From Cryptomeria japonica (lineage: Eukaryota; Streptophyta; Pinopsida; Cupressales; Cupressaceae), in contig NC_081411.1 in NCBI RefSeq assembly GCF_030272615.1, positions 185,860,449 through 185,924,448 of the forward strand: a stretch of 64,000 nt of DNA, written 5' to 3'. Positions 11,046 through 23,700 of this stretch are shown in pieces. The notes under the pieces are model-generated. The model had not been told where the DNA came from, searched no databases, and worked only from the letters and a program-made list of their open reading frames with translations. How positions within the stretch are numbered: the first letter of the stretch is position 1; each line of letters opens with the position of its first letter. The position numbers and the translations under genes were made by a program.

Positions 11046-11423
11046 TTATACCTTTAAAACCTCATTTTTTGTGACATTGATGTTTCTCACCTGATTAACA
11101 ACAAGCTCGTTGTCCCCAAACACCTGCAAACACTTTACATTCTTCTTCCTTGCCCATTCCAAGCCATGAACAAGGGCTTCATACTTTGTTGTGTTATTAG
11201 TGAAACTAAAAGCAAAACAAAATGCAAAATAGTATTTGTCACCTTTGGGAGAAATGAACATTGCTCCACCTCCAGCACTAACTTTGTTTCTTGAAACACA
11301 AAAATATAAACTCCAAACTTCATTAGGTATTTGATCTTGTTGTTGTTCTTCCTCCTTAATCAAATTTGGGACAACATCATTATGCTCATGTATCATATAG
11401 ATACCCAAACCAGCTTCATCCAT
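11046..11423 (-). pseudogene. Element A extra RNase-H-like domain upstream of RT
   Basis: An RNase HI-type domain: VWSLYFCVSRNKVSAGGGAM, KYEALVHGLEWARKK, VKCLQVFGDNELVVNQV. The first active-site Asp (YFDGS in B) has become Cys (YFCVS). The Glu (KYEALV) and third position (FGDNE) are kept. It is distinct from the RT-linked RNase H at 1814-2160, and lies between protease and RT. Element B has the same domain in the same place. Known dual-RNase-H gypsy elements (Tat/Ogre group) usually carry the extra copy after RT, as far as I recall. Confidence 0.8.
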
Positions 11424-11529
11424 GTGATTGAAAGAATCAACCTCATGATTCTTAGTTTCTTGTTCATCAAGTATGATATTTGGAATGTCCTCAAGGGGAA
11501 TATTTAGCTTAGGAACAACAAGCTTCTCC

Positions 11530-12010
11530 TCATTATATTACTCATGAAAAGTAAGGTTTGCATTGGTAGGGATGGGAACATATGTTTCGATGTGATCTTT
11601 AGCCAATGGTAATTCTGATTTTATAGTCACTTTTGTGCCATATCTTGTTCTAAAGAACAAGTGAGACCAATCAAAAGACAAATAAACTCCTAATTTAGTA
11701 GTAAAATCTCTACTCAAACACAAGGAAAATTATGGTGGCAAGTCAATAACATATATGTCTTGGGGAATGGAAAAGTTAGGACAAGTATGAAGTGTAAAAC
11801 CCAAGTTCTTAATGACTCCAATGGTATTCACTATTGTACCATCCAACTAGACTACTCCCTTGGTAAGAGGTTTATAAGACAAACCTAGCGTACCAACAAT
11901 TTGCTTTGGCATTACTGAGTTGTTGGCCCCTGAATCTATCATACAGTTATGAACTAAATGATGGCCAATAATGAGAATAACATAGAATGGCAAAGGTTTG
12001 ACCTCTTTGG
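11530..12010 (-). pseudogene. Element A aspartic protease
   Basis: The - strand gives HNCMIDSGANNSVMPKQI near 11890-11945: the DSGA-type catalytic loop of a retroviral-like protease, which cleaves gag-pol. Downstream lies the CLSRDFTTKLGVYLSFDWSH segment, shared with B at 21720-21760. Several stops interrupt. The protease is a separate block between gag and the extra RNase H. Confidence 0.75.
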
Positions 12011-12559
12011 ACTGACTTTCATTAGTTTAAGATGTATCAGCAATGGCAACCTTGGGGGGCTCCTTAAAAGATTCATTAGATGAACTAAGAGAGTAAAGAG
12101 CAATTTGCAATTGTTCCTTTTATCTTGGGAGAGCTAAAGAATCCCATATGGAAATATTCACATTAGATTTCTTCATTAGATCCAAAATATTAAAATAACT
12201 TGAGCTCACCTTTTGTTGTCCTCTTGGTACAACATGTTTTCTCTGAGTTTACATAGGTTGTGACTGATTTTTAGGTTGATCGTTTCTTGTCACAACCTTC
12301 CCTCTTGATAAAATGTGCATTCCTTGGGTAGTTTGGGGTGTATTAGCCACTTGCTAACTTGTTGAAGCTTGATTCTAACCCTTATCAATTTATTGTCCAA
12401 GGTCCACTGCCCTCTTTCTTATACCTTATATTTTCTACAATTGAAGCATAAGACTGATTTGGAGTAGCATAGTTGACTTCACAAAACTCCTCCCCTTGCC
12501 AATTCATCAAAACAATATCCTGATTGCTTTGGTCAAGATGTGAAGCCTATTATTCATTG

Positions 12560-13866
12560 TTGTCTTGCACTAAAACTTGTTCAACAAAATCATTTCCTTG
12601 AGCCATAAGAGTCTAATTAAGTATCCCATTTGGACAAGTAGCTTTGTTATGTGGCTGATTGTAGGGATAACACCAATCATTGTCTTGTGGTAAGTTGTTA
12701 TGGACAGGCACTAACTCTCTAGATGAGTTGGCTATGTTGGGATTATAAGGTTGAAAGGTTCTTTGATTGTTATTTCTCCTTTGGGCTTGAGGGTCAACTT
12801 GCTACCTTTCAAGATTAATCAATTTGTTCCCTAAAGTCTAAAACATGCCTTTAATCTCTTGTTTAAACTCATCAAACTCATGGGACTGACTTTGGACAAC
12901 ATTATCTTAGACTAGAACTTGATATCCCAAAGCTAGAAAATAAGGTACAACAACTATAGTAGGGATTTTCTTAGGAATAGGTGGTTGTATCCTAAGAAAA
13001 ATGGGTAATGGTGGCCTAGGAGCTATTTTCCCAGCTTGGACCAAACTATTTTCAGCTCTTATTGCAATGTCAAGAGCAACAAGTAATGATTTTCCACCCA
13101 TAGACTGTATCATTACTAAAATATCACTATTAAGAGCTTTCAAATAGTACAAGAAGGCATGATTATTAGATGGCGTTATCATTGCGGGGATCCTATTCCA
13201 AGTTTTTTGAAACCTGAAATTAAAATCCATCATTTGTTCATGAGGTGCCCTCTTGATGGTAGTGAGCTACTCCACCAATGAAAGATGATTTGACTTGTCT
13301 TCAAAATATCGATTTAAAAGTTGTCCCATCTCATCCCACGTAGCTATTGAGTTCATAGGCAGACCCCTTAACCACTAGAGGGCTTTCCCTTTGAAAGAGG
13401 TTGCCAAAAGCCTCAAAGAAACATTTTCTGCAATAATGTGATACACTCCACACAAGGAAGCCACATCTCTGATATGTCCAATGGTTGTTGTTTGATCCTC
13501 TGCAGTGAAAAATGGCAAACTCTTAAGTGTTACAGCTAGTATATCATCATGTTGAGCCAAATTTAAAGGAATGCCTTGGTTAAAAGGCATAAATGGATGA
13601 ACCCTAGGGGGTTGATTAAGAGCCATATTTTTGTTAGAGGTAGCAGCACTACTGGAACTAGTGTTACTTGCTATATTCTTATTGGAAGAACTCACAAATA
13701 GCGGATTGTTATAAGCAGTAATAGCAGGGTAAGAATTTGAAATAACAAGCAACACACCAACTGCTGGATTTGGAAATTTGTTAGCTACCCTAGCTCTCCT
13801 TTTGTGGGGTGATAGCTGGGTAAGATTGACTGAGGCTGCACTTTGCCTAGTCTGGTATTTTCTCAT
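12560..13866 (-). pseudogene. Element A gag
   Basis: From ATG at 13866 the - strand encodes a basic start (MRKYQTRQSAASVNL), a Ser/Asn-rich linker, and the capsid blocks LKSLPFFTAEDQTTTIGHIR and LRLLATSFKGKAL. After a stop at 13375 it continues with the WNRIPAMITPSNNHAFLYYL region to about 12907. A degraded knuckle (WCYPYNQPHNKATC, second Cys lost) lies near 12640. Element B gag has the same blocks in the same order. The start is chosen by matching B's MRR start. The gene would encode the coat protein of the particle. Confidence 0.75.
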
Positions 13867-14011
13867 AAGATAAGAAGGTTGGACTGCTTAAATACCAAAA
13901 ATTTGAGTCGCCAGGTGTGAAAGATAATTTGTTGTTGCACTCACCAAGACAATGTATAGTGGCCTTTTATGAACCATAAAGTCCAACTGTCCCACTGGTC
14001 ATGCCAAAAAC
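13867..14011 (-). other. Element A leader with candidate primer site
   Basis: Directly after the 5' LTR the - strand reads TTTTTGGCATGACCAGTGGG, matching B's leader (TTTTTGCATGCCCGGTGGG at 19374). The shared sequence at the LTR edge is where a tRNA primer would anneal, but I cannot name the tRNA. Confidence 0.5.
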
Positions 14012-17000
14012 TATTATCACTAAGGTTTGCACCCTAGCTAAGCCTAGACTTAGCTAACCTATGACATATGGGACTACTTCTAGGTTGTGGGTACCCTATT
14101 GCAGAAGTAGACCTCCAGATCTAGGCCTGGTTGCCTCTGAAACTTTCTTAAAACAACTGATTTTGACTGAGAAAAAGGAAAGATGAATGCTCTAAAAATT
14201 AAAATCTAATCTACTCAAATGGTGATGCACCAAGATGTTTTAATTTTATAATATCCTAAATTGACCAATTACAATGGGCTTTACAAAGACAATGTTTGAG
14301 TTCACAACTCATTTATTCCTAAGATGATCATAAGAATTTCATATAAAGGTTGTTGATTTCAATTTGCATACAAGATGAAATAAACCATACAATGATGTTG
14401 GCTGAAATAAACTTGCAACACAATGTATAACCTGATCAAATCCAAGGAATGCTCACTAAAACATGAGATTGATGCATGAATAACAAAGGACTGAAAAATT
14501 AATTCACAATGTAAATTCAACATAACATAATGTAAATGACACTATAATAAGCAGGAACAACTAACCTCTTCATTGAAATCTCCAAAGAATTTGATTATAA
14601 AGTATAGAAATATCTTTGATTTTCATGTATTGAAGGTTACAAGAAAATAACACAACTAAATACAATGAAATCTGAGATGAACTCGAAATTGTTACAAGGC
14701 TATATTCACAGTTGTGTACATATGAAAAAGAAAGAACTGATTAAAAATGAGTGAAGAAGATGTCTTTTATTTTAGTTGCTCCTGAATTTTGATTTTCAAA
14801 ATAATGGCTCCCTCTGACCCACTGCTTAGCTGGTATGATGAGTGTGTTGGTTGCTCTTTTGTCCCTTGAATTCAGCTACTAACTGATGGTAAATATGAAA
14901 AAGTATTTTGTTGAGCGAGCTCATTTAAAATGCCTCCAAAATTGGGCTCGAACTAGAAGTAAGGAGTTGATAACTACTTCAAAATTTCCCCTAATTGATG
15001 GTCAACTCATTGAAGCCCTTAAATCATGGATTGAACTACTGATTTGGTACCAAAATCCTCCTCAAAATATGGGATTTTGTTCTTTGACGACCGTCTTGAC
15101 TTAATTTTGAATCTTAAGCTTGCATTTGAATTTTAAATTTAATCCTCTCTCATTTCCACCTAATATGACTAAGACTAGAGCTTTTATGACATGGTGATAC
15201 TAACCTCAACTTACTTCTTGTTTTTGAGCCATGACTAATAACTATTATTTGTTGACTTCATTATGTTCTCCCTATGGAGCTATGACTATCATAGTCTCAT
15301 TTCTTTGAAGATTGATGACTATGCATTTATGTGAATTGACTGTAGGGCACTCTTCATTGATCCTTATCAATCCATGATGATTTGATAGTGAAACATAAGT
15401 CATTGTCCACTGTATTGGCCACTCTACAACATATGGACAATTGGCACTATTTTTGACACTGATCCTTGTAATCTGATCAATCTAAAACACCTAGTGATTC
15501 TTTTCAAAGGACTGTGTTTTTATCTCTCAACATTGGCACCCATGTACTGATCTTTGAATCCTCTTTACACTATCAAAGAACTAAACAATTGGTAGCCCTT
15601 CATTACTATGAAATTCGTGTCATTTCTAATTACTGTACTTTGACCCTTTAGGATGACATTTTTCCCTTTGAAGGCTACATATTGACTTTGTTGTTTGACA
15701 ACTCAAATGATTGCAACATGGTGATTGCTCAGTGCTCTGATTTTGAATAATCATTCCCCATGACTATAATCAACCCTTATGATTGGAAGCCCAAGTCTAC
15801 AACCTTTCCTTATCAAGCTATCTCTTCTCTAAACTTCAAGGATTGTCTTTGATTCTCAAGGTCTTGTAGAGTGTCCATACTACTAGCCATTTGGGTATGT
15901 GTTGCATTTGTTAATAATAGATTCCTCTGCCATTTCTTTTGGTCATCTACGATTATTTTGACTACTAGGACAACTATTCTTTTGTTCTAGACTTTGTGTT
16001 TGACATTTTCTTTAAGCTCTGAAGTTGAAATTTTTTCTTTGACTCACAACCTTTGTATTTTCAATATCACCTTATTCATACCTTGGACTACTCATAACTG
16101 AGTATTCTCTGTAGTGACTGTGACATGGTATCCTTGGCATTACTTTGTCTATGTAGCCATGAAGTCTGAACCCTTTCTCTGAGACCTCTATCACTTGGCT
16201 CTTGAGTTAAGTCATTGATTTGGGGTCATGAATATTCACTATTTTTTAAACCTTTAAAAGTAATAAAGATATGATATTTTGAGCTCTTTCATTACTCACT
16301 GACTATTAAATGAGTGATCTTTTTATTTACAATAACTATTAATTGAGCTATAACTATCCTTTTTTATTTTGTCAAATGTGCATTGTGGATCAAATTCTCT
16401 TGAGGTTCTCAAACTATCACAACTATTATACAAGAAAGTATATGAATAGTGATATTGGATTACAAAAGATGCATCGATGTCTATGTGTAGATCCATCATG
16501 GATTCCACCCCTTTAGCCACTAATTTGAGAGAATACTGCATTCATCACTACTTTAAGAATGTCTTTTGCTGCCACAAGACCTTCCTGGATTTATCTTCAG
16601 GATCTTAGGGCATTGATCCTCTCATCTTGTATGTTGTTCATTGCAATGTTGTCTTTTATACCTTGGTATCTCCATTCTAATAGTGAATAAATCCCTTGGA
16701 TAATCATGGCCATGGGAAAGGATCCATTTTTTCTGAAAAAATCTGAGACTACACTTTGTGTTCCTTGATGTGAAAAATGTTGCTATCACTATCTTGGTCC
16801 TCTTATTCTTTGTATAGTATGATATTGTGGATACTATGTCTCCTTTTTATGAAAAAAAAATTGTGTAGGCACTATCGTGACTATCCTAAACTACTCATAG
16901 TGTGCTTTGAATGTTCATTGGGAACTTTTCCTGTGGTTCACTGTCTCATTGAGGAAGTTGCATCTTCTCATGAATGTTCCTTTTAATGCCTTGAGACTAC

Positions 17001-17862
17001 TCTTTGCTATGAACCTTATTCTTTTTCAGTTTTGACTGAATTTTTGTGGCTTTTCATGTCAACTCTGAGATGTTTCTTTGCTTAATATCTTGCACATTGA
17101 AACCCTCTATTTTGACAGTCATGAGGCTACTCACTGAATACACTACTAACTTTGACATACAAATACAACATTTCATCTTTGAAAGTATAAACAACCATCA
17201 TAAATGCCCACTAAGATTGTGATCTAAACTTCACACAAGGCTTTCTCAAATAATCTTCATAATATACAAGGCAAATTTAAAGGTATACCTCATGGGTTGT
17301 TGTTGAAACTGCACTGTGAGGCTTTAAGTATGCTTCTCTAACACATGAAACTGATCTTAGAATCTTTTTAAAATAGATTGGCCAACAAATAGATTTACTG
17401 TGGCAAGAAAACTTTTAGAAAATTGAACTTCTTCGGTGAATAACTTGAGCTTTCTTTACAAAAACCCTAACCCAACATTTACAACATGTAAACCCAAGTG
17501 AGAGCATGCCATGTCACATGAAATATGTCTTAAAACTTTTCAAATCCTCCATGCAACATAGAAAAGTAGTTTTGACAACCTTTAAAATATGAGAGACACT
17601 TTGACAATTGAATTTTACTTTCCCCCTCAAACTCAAGATAAACCTTTTATTAAAGCCAATATGGAAAAGTGATTTCTAAGAACTTCTATGGAGAAAAAAA
17701 GGCATTTATTGCAATTCCAAGGCTCTAGAGGTTTTTTTTTTATATTAATATTTTTTATATTTCACAAAGAGTGGAAAACAATCTAAAACCTCTAATAAAA
17801 CCTCTAATAAGACTTAAGGCCCTTCATAGGCTATTTTTACCTAAATGTAAAAATAGGTAACA
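14012..17862 (-). repeat. Element A 5' LTR, about 3.85 kb
   Basis: Its inner 850 bp matches 183-1038. The outer edge is set by B's LTR resuming at 17863, where the - strand begins TGTTACC. There is no credible coding frame in this AT-rich stretch; its short open frames have no family motifs. A long LTR with its U3 side to the right is the simplest reading, and B's LTR is similarly long. Only the inner part has a partner copy, so most of the span rests on inference. Confidence 0.6.
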
Positions 17863-19372
17863 AAAGCTTAACAGATTTAGCTGACCTGAGCTCTCAACCT
17901 GCACGAAGTCTTCCAAAAAGCCTCCAAGAGTTTCTTCATCCAAAAGCTTAGATATTAAAAATTCCCTGACAGCAGTCGGGAGCAAAAAATATCAAGCTAG
18001 GGTTTCACACCTTTGGTGGCCTATAGCTTCTTTGAGAAGCTTCATGAATAATAAAATGCTTCGTCTCATTTTCCACTTGTTTTCAGGGTTCTCTTAACCC
18101 TAAAGGTATCACCTTTTGGAATTTGATGGCATTTTTACCTAAAAAAAAATTAAAAAATATGCTTGTGACCCTTTGGTGAATTTGTATTTCCTTAGGGGAT
18201 GATTTTCCTATATGCCTTTGATGCAAGTGCCACATAATTCTTTTGAGTCATGCTTCAACACTTGTACATGCCATCCATGTTTTGAATTTGTAGACACTTA
18301 TTGTAAAAACAAATTACTTGAAAGATATAGTTATAAATCTCCAAGCCATTTGGTGCTTGTTCAATGAAAAAAGAGGTGCCATTAAGTCTTTTTCCAAGTG
18401 CCTAGGTCAAATAAGGATGAAGACTCGATCAATGAGAGATGCCAAGGATCTAGGGTGGTTGAAGTTGTTTTTAAAACATGTGGAGGATTTTTAGGAGCCA
18501 ATTTGAGGGATTCATTGTGGTTTTGGCAAGTCATCAGGATAGGCTTGGTCAAAATGGACTTTTTCAACACTTTTGAGCACTTTTTGAGTATATATTTTTT
18601 CTATATTTTTGGCATTTCAAGTGCATCCGACCCCAATCAGTTGGAGGTTCCTTTTTTGGTGGGTTTTGGAGGGAGATAGAAGGGGATATATTCATGTTTG
18701 TAACTCATTCTTGAGTTAGTTCCTAATTATGCAGATTCGGGCCCTAGTGACTTTTGACAGTGCTTTCTCCTTTCTTTTTTGCCATATTTTGTAACTCATA
18801 TGATTTGATATATATAGAAGCTACCTTAGAGGCTTATGACAGTTTTATAGCTTCTTATTCTTGCAAAATTGTGTATTTTATGTGATTGATCAAGTTACCA
18901 GTGAAGAATACTTTCCTTATGATTTTGTCTCACTATATTTCATGCCTTTTATTGTAAAAATGTCATGTGTAGGTTTCAAGTTGTGTCTAAACTATTGAGT
19001 AAACTCATTTAGACCTTCTTGCGAAATATTTATACATGTGCATGTCTTGGATAAATTGTGTTAGCTTATTGTTGTCATTATAGTTTTTCAGAGTGCTTCA
19101 ACTTTCTGAGTATCATAAGTTTAGTAGTTTTGGTGAATCACTTAGTAATTTTCCTTTTAGTTTACAAAAGTAGGCTTTACATTTTAAAGTTATCTTCCTT
19201 CTCTTTTCCTCAGAAATTAGTAGTTTTAGAGTGATGAATTGCTAGGAGTCAGCCTTATCTGGAGGTTCAATCTAGTTTTAGGTGACCCACAACTTTAGAT
19301 TAATCCCGAGTTTCTCTAGAATGCTTAGTTTTTTTTTTAACTTTACATAGGGTGCATTTCTAGCAGATAACA
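17863..19372 (+). repeat. Element B 5' LTR, right fragment
   Basis: Aligns along its whole length with 37516-39049 and ends GATAACA, as the 3' copy does. The leader starts at 19373. A TATA-like run, TTGATATATATAGAAG, sits at about 18806-18821; the 3' LTR has GATATAAATAGAAG at about 38480-38493. This is the likely promoter, about 560 bp before the LTR end. Confidence 0.85.
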
Positions 19373-19537
19373 ATTTTTGCATGCCCGGTGGGACTGTTGG
19401 ATCAAGATAGTGATATAGATTTTTAAGTTTTGCTGGTTTCTATGTGCAACCAACAGATTTTAAGCCTTTTAAGAGGTGATTAAAGCACATTTGGTGACTC
19501 TAATGTTCTAATGTAAAGTTAGTGCATTTTATAGCTT
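19373..19537 (+). other. Element B leader with candidate primer site
   Basis: Follows the LTR with ATTTTTGCATGCCCGGTGGG, shared with A. About 165 bp separate it from the gag ATG. Confidence 0.5.
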
Positions 19538-20940
19538 ATGAGAAGAGTGAAAACAAGAAGCATCTCTTCATCCTTCAATTATTTGCAACTTCACCTCCTA
19601 AAAGAAGAGGAAGGAATGCATAAAGAACTCTTGAGCAGTCCAAAAGAGTGGAGTCAACACCACCCAGCTTCAAGCCAGTAAGTCCTTTTGTTTTATCAGT
19701 TGTATTACCCATTTTTCCAGCTTAGGTTAACCCACCTCCAATTGTTCCTATGACTAGAAAATTTCCTTTTGTGGCATTTAATCGAGGAAACCCTTCAAAT
19801 CTTACACAACACAATGATATTCTAGAGGCTGCATGAAAGAGTCTACCATTCTTTATAGGGGAAGATCAAACCACTCCCATAGAGTATATCAAAGATATTA
19901 CCTCTCTTTATGGAGTACATCATGTCACTCAGGAAAATGTAGCCCTGAGATTACTTGCTGCTTCTTTTAAGGGTAAGGCTTTGCAATGGTTTAGGGGCCT
20001 GATAGTTGGCTCAGTTGCAACATGGGATGACTTAGGAGAGAATCTGCATAATTAGTTCAAAGAAAAGTCTGATCATTTGTCCATTGTTGAGAAACTTACA
20101 ACTATTAAGAGGGCTCCTCAAGAATAGATGTATGACTTCAATTTTTTTTCCAAAAGACTTGGGACAGAATTCTTGCCACTGGTAAGCCATCTATTGAATA
20201 CACTTTTCTCTACTACTTAAAATCCCTTAACAGCGATATAGAAGTGATGATTCAATCAATGGGAGGAATTTCGCTGCCTGATGCGTATGAGACAACCATT
20301 AAAATGGAGAATAGCTAAATTTGGGCCAAGAAGACTGCTCTCAAACCTCCTATGCCCATATTTTTTGACATTCAACCCAACATGTCTTTATAAATTATGT
20401 CATTTTCACCTTTGCAAGTTGTCCCAACATTACCAACAACTGCTCAGATTGCTGCAACTGAAGAAGTTACTATTCCAGGCTAATCCCATGAGCTAAAAAA
20501 GATCAAAATCCTACTTTAGAGTTTTGGTAACAAGCTGGTGAACTTGGAAAAGCAATAGTCTCATAAAAGACCCCCTTACTAACAATAAAGTCAGACTTCA
20601 AATCAGCCTTTTCAAGGTCAACAATAATAGTACCATGGCAATAGGCCCTTCTATCAAGGAAACTATCAAGGTCCAAGGTAGAATGTGAATAAAAGGCCCT
20701 TTCAAACATATAATCTAGCACCTATTAGTGTAGTACAAGACCTTGTACCTATTCAAAAAAATCTTGCTGTTGATTATGAATGGTGTTTTCCTTGTGGTCA
20801 ACCTCATGACCAAGCCACATGTTCAAATGGTGTCATCAATCAGGATTTAATGGTGTAGAATGATACAAATATTTCAAGTGTTGCAAGTCCAATACCTAAC
20901 TTGCCTAATGATGGAGCTTCACATCAGTAAGAGAACATAC
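19538..20940 (+). pseudogene. Element B gag
   Basis: ATG at 19538 opens MRRVKTRSISSSFNYLQL, the same basic start as in A, with a frameshift at about 19590. The capsid blocks ILEAA(stop)KSLPFFIGEDQT and LRLLAASFKGKALQWFRGL lie at about 19815-20000. A zinc knuckle, CFPCGQPHDQATC (Cys-X2-Cys-X3-His-X4-Cys), lies at 20784-20822 and would bind element RNA. Many stops are TAG where A has Gln or Trp. The assignment to gypsy gag is secure through the match with A. Confidence 0.8.
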
Positions 20941-21380
20941 AAATTACACTACTCTACTAAATTGGCAAGGAGAGGAGTTCTACGGAATGAATGCAGATGA
21001 TACTCCAATTGCTGCTAACATTAGATTAAAAAAAGAGCTTTTGAACTTGAACAAACATCTGATAAAGTGAAAGAAGAAGCTATAGGACCATCTACATCAC
21101 AAATAACTTGCATTCTATAGAGAAACACTTAGCCAACTATCAAAGAGTAGTCCCATTTGCAAGCTAACCATGCTGGTGTAGAAACTCATCAAAAGGTGAG
21201 TCCAACTTTACCCTTCAACATTGTTGAAAATATGAAAAAAAATGAACATGACTATGTCTATGTGGGACTCCTTAGCTATTCCCTATCAACAAGATATGCT
21301 ACATATAGCATTAAAAGATTTGAAAGAATTGAAAGGACCCCTAATAGGTTAAGATAGGGTTGTGTTGACCAATAACCCTT
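20941..21380 (+). pseudogene. Degraded gag-protease linker of B
   Basis: This stretch lies between gag and protease and keeps short open pieces in shifting frames, such as one over 21157-21357. No domain can be named. It is part of the original polyprotein by position. Confidence 0.4.
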
Positions 21381-21910
21381 AGGAAAGTAAGTCAGCAAGT
21401 AAAGAGGAAGATAAAAATGTGAAGCCTCCTTTTTATTTGTCTTTAATCATTGGGGATAAGTTAGTTCACAATTGCATGGTGGATAGTGGGGCAATTAGTT
21501 TTGTCATGCCAAGATAAATTGCTGATATTTAAGGATTAACATACCAACCTTTAGAGAAAGGAGTGATGTAGTTAGATGGGACAACAATAACAACCATAGT
21601 GGTAATTAGGGATTTGGGTTTAACATTGCATGCTTGCCCAAATTTCTCCATTCTCCAAGAGGTGTTTGTCATTGATCTTCCCCCTTACTTTGCCTTCTAT
21701 TTATCAAAAGATTTCACTACCTAAATTGGAGGTTATCTATCATTGAATTGGTCATGCATGCTTTTGAGGACTAGATATGGTACTAAGGTAACTATTAGAT
21801 TTGAGTCCCTTGCCAAAGAACATATTGAGACATATACACCATGCGTAGTTAATATCAACACATTTATTTCCCAAGAGGACAAAATTGCTACAGCTCATGA
21901 GTTGTAGTCA
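21381..21910 (+). pseudogene. Element B aspartic protease
   Basis: The motif LVHNCMVDSGA (catalytic Asp codon 21482-21484) and a following VMPR region mark a retroviral-type protease. Three Gln codons seem to have become stops (after VMPR, after IADI, after GVM). The downstream block resembles the one after A's protease. Its place between gag and the extra RNase H is identical in A. Confidence 0.8.
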
Positions 21911-22076
21911 AAAATTATTCCTGAGATGCTCCTAAATGAGTGGGAAGTAGAGAATCTAATTGATAATCTAGATAAGTACATTCAAAATACAAGTTTGGGC
22001 AATTATATTTTGTATGAACTTGAAAGAGAAATGCCTAACATTGAGAAGAAGGTAGAAAGTATATCAAAACAACAAG

Positions 22077-22556
22077 ATGAATTATGGCAATTGTACTTCG
22101 ATGGCTCTCAGAGCAGGCATGAAGCTGGTGGTGGTGCAATGTTTGTGTTCCCACGGGGTGAGCACTACTTTTTCAGCTTTTCATTTTGCCTTTTATTGTA
22201 CTAATAACACTATTCAATATGGTTTGATTCAGGGATTGGAATGGGAAAGGAAGAATAAAGTCAGTTGTTTGAAGGTACATGGTGACAATGAGCTCATTGT
22301 CAATCAAGTAACGAACGTTAATTTGTTACAAAAAATGACACTCTTTAAGTCTTATAAGAACCAAGTTTGGGATTCTATAGATGAATTTAAAGCATTTAAC
22401 ATAGTGTCTATTCCTAGATGTGAAAATAAACATGTTGATAGATTAGCTATGATTGATGCTCAGTTTGACCTTCTTGATATGGTTTGCAAAGAGAAGGTTT
22501 CACAGTATGTTAAGATAGTTGTCAAACCTTCTATTCTTGATAATAATGTCGACTAG
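22077..22556 (+). pseudogene. Element B extra RNase-H-like domain upstream of RT
   Basis: Encodes YFDGSQSRHEAGGGAM (first Asp kept), then, after a frame change near 22150-22200, QGLEWERKN, VSCLKVHGDNELIVNQV (third acidic position kept) and NKHVDRLAM (fourth Asp kept). The block that carries Glu in A (KYEALV) reads QYGLIQ, so that residue is missing here. Together A and B cover all four acidic positions. The domain ends about 225 bp before RT. It is followed further on by a second, RT-linked RNase H. Confidence 0.8.
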
Positions 22557-22679
22557 AAAGTTTTTGAGAATGATGATCAGATCCTTCATTTTTTGCTTGA
22601 AGAAGATCAATTTACCATCACTAACCAAGAAAAGTTGAAGCATAATTATGATGAGTAGACTATTCAATTAAGAAGCAAC

Positions 22680-23700
22680 AAGTTGCCCAAAGGTCTTGTG
22701 ACCTTAAAATCCATTTTCAACACTGATGATCAACTTTAAAAAAATTAAGTTGGTATGCCAATCAAATAAGAGCATTATGAAGTGTCGAAGATATTGAATG
22801 GTAAGTTGTTGAAACTTGGTAAGATTTGTTCCCCTGATGAGAAGCAAGCTTTTACTGCTTTGTGTCAAGAGTTTCATGATGTGTTTGCTTGGGATTATTC
22901 AAATTTGAAGGGTTTTGATCCTCATATAGCCCAACATACTATAGAGTTAGAACTAGGGGCTAAGCCCATCAGATAAAAATAGAGGCCCTTAAACCCAAAA
23001 CTTGAGCCTTTGATGATTAAAGAGTTAACCAAGTTGATTGAAGGAAGAATCATTTACCTTATCAAACACACATCTTGGGTCTCCAACCATGTCCCTCTGA
23101 GGAAGAAAAATGGAGAGATAAGGTTGTGTGTTGATTTTAGAGACCTGAATAGAGCATTGATAAAAAAATCATTACCCGCTACCTTCTATGGAGCAGAAGT
23201 TGCAAGTGGTTGGAGGATCAAAAATATTTTCTCTCCTTGATGGTTATTTAGGATATAACCCAGTCTAGGTCAAGGATGAGGACCAACATAAAACTTCTTT
23301 TATAACAAAATGGGGTACCATGGCTTACAAGAGAATGGCTTTTGGTATTTCTAATGATGGATCAACCTTCCAAATGGCTATGGATATGGATTTTAAAGGT
23401 CTGATGTATAAGTTGGTACTGGTTTATCTAGATGATATAACTATGCTTTGAAAGAACTCTGATGAACATTTGTCTTATTTGAAGAAGGTCTTTGAGAGGT
23501 GCATGGAGTATTGCATTTCCATCAATCTAAAAAAGTGTATTTTTGTTGTGCAAGAGGGTAAGTTATTGGGGCACATTATGTCCAAATAGGGTATTTCAAT
23601 TGACCCCAAAAGAGTAAAAGCTATTTTAGATCTGTCTCTACCCAATCAGAAAAAGGGACTGAAAATTTTTATAGGCATAATTAATTTTGTTAGAAGGTTT
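22680..23700 (+). pseudogene. Element B reverse transcriptase
   Basis: Gypsy RT blocks in order: KLLKLGKICSPDEKQAFTAL, FHDVFAWDYSNLKGFDPHIA, a HTSWVSNHVPLRKKNGEIRL stretch with CVDFRDLNRA after it, a frameshift near 23200-23240, the palm with catalytic YLDD at 23425-23436, then LLGHIMSK and the GISID-type block. Stops and shifts in the palm show it is dead. It matches A's split RT block for block, which confirms how A was interrupted. Confidence 0.85.

Larger units (their letters stand above)
183..17862 (-). mobile_element. Element A: Ty3/gypsy retrotransposon on the - strand, nested in B's 5' LTR and interrupted by C1
   Basis: On the - strand the order is 5' LTR (17862-14012), leader, gag, protease, extra RNase H, RT, RNase H, integrase, then a truncated 3' LTR (1038-183). 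The gag, protease and pol segments are clearly related to those of B, so both belong to one gypsy lineage. The outer ends are fixed by B's LTR resuming at 17863. The 3' LTR is only about 860 bp against about 3.85 kb for the 5' copy. The missing part, together with the integrase C-terminus and polypurine tract, was lost in one deletion. Copia element C1 sits within the RT codons. Confidence 0.75.

Noticed and set aside
14886-17000. Several 60-90-codon open frames in the A 5' LTR
   Set aside because: No motifs, no partner frames, and composition equals the background. The span is better explained as LTR.
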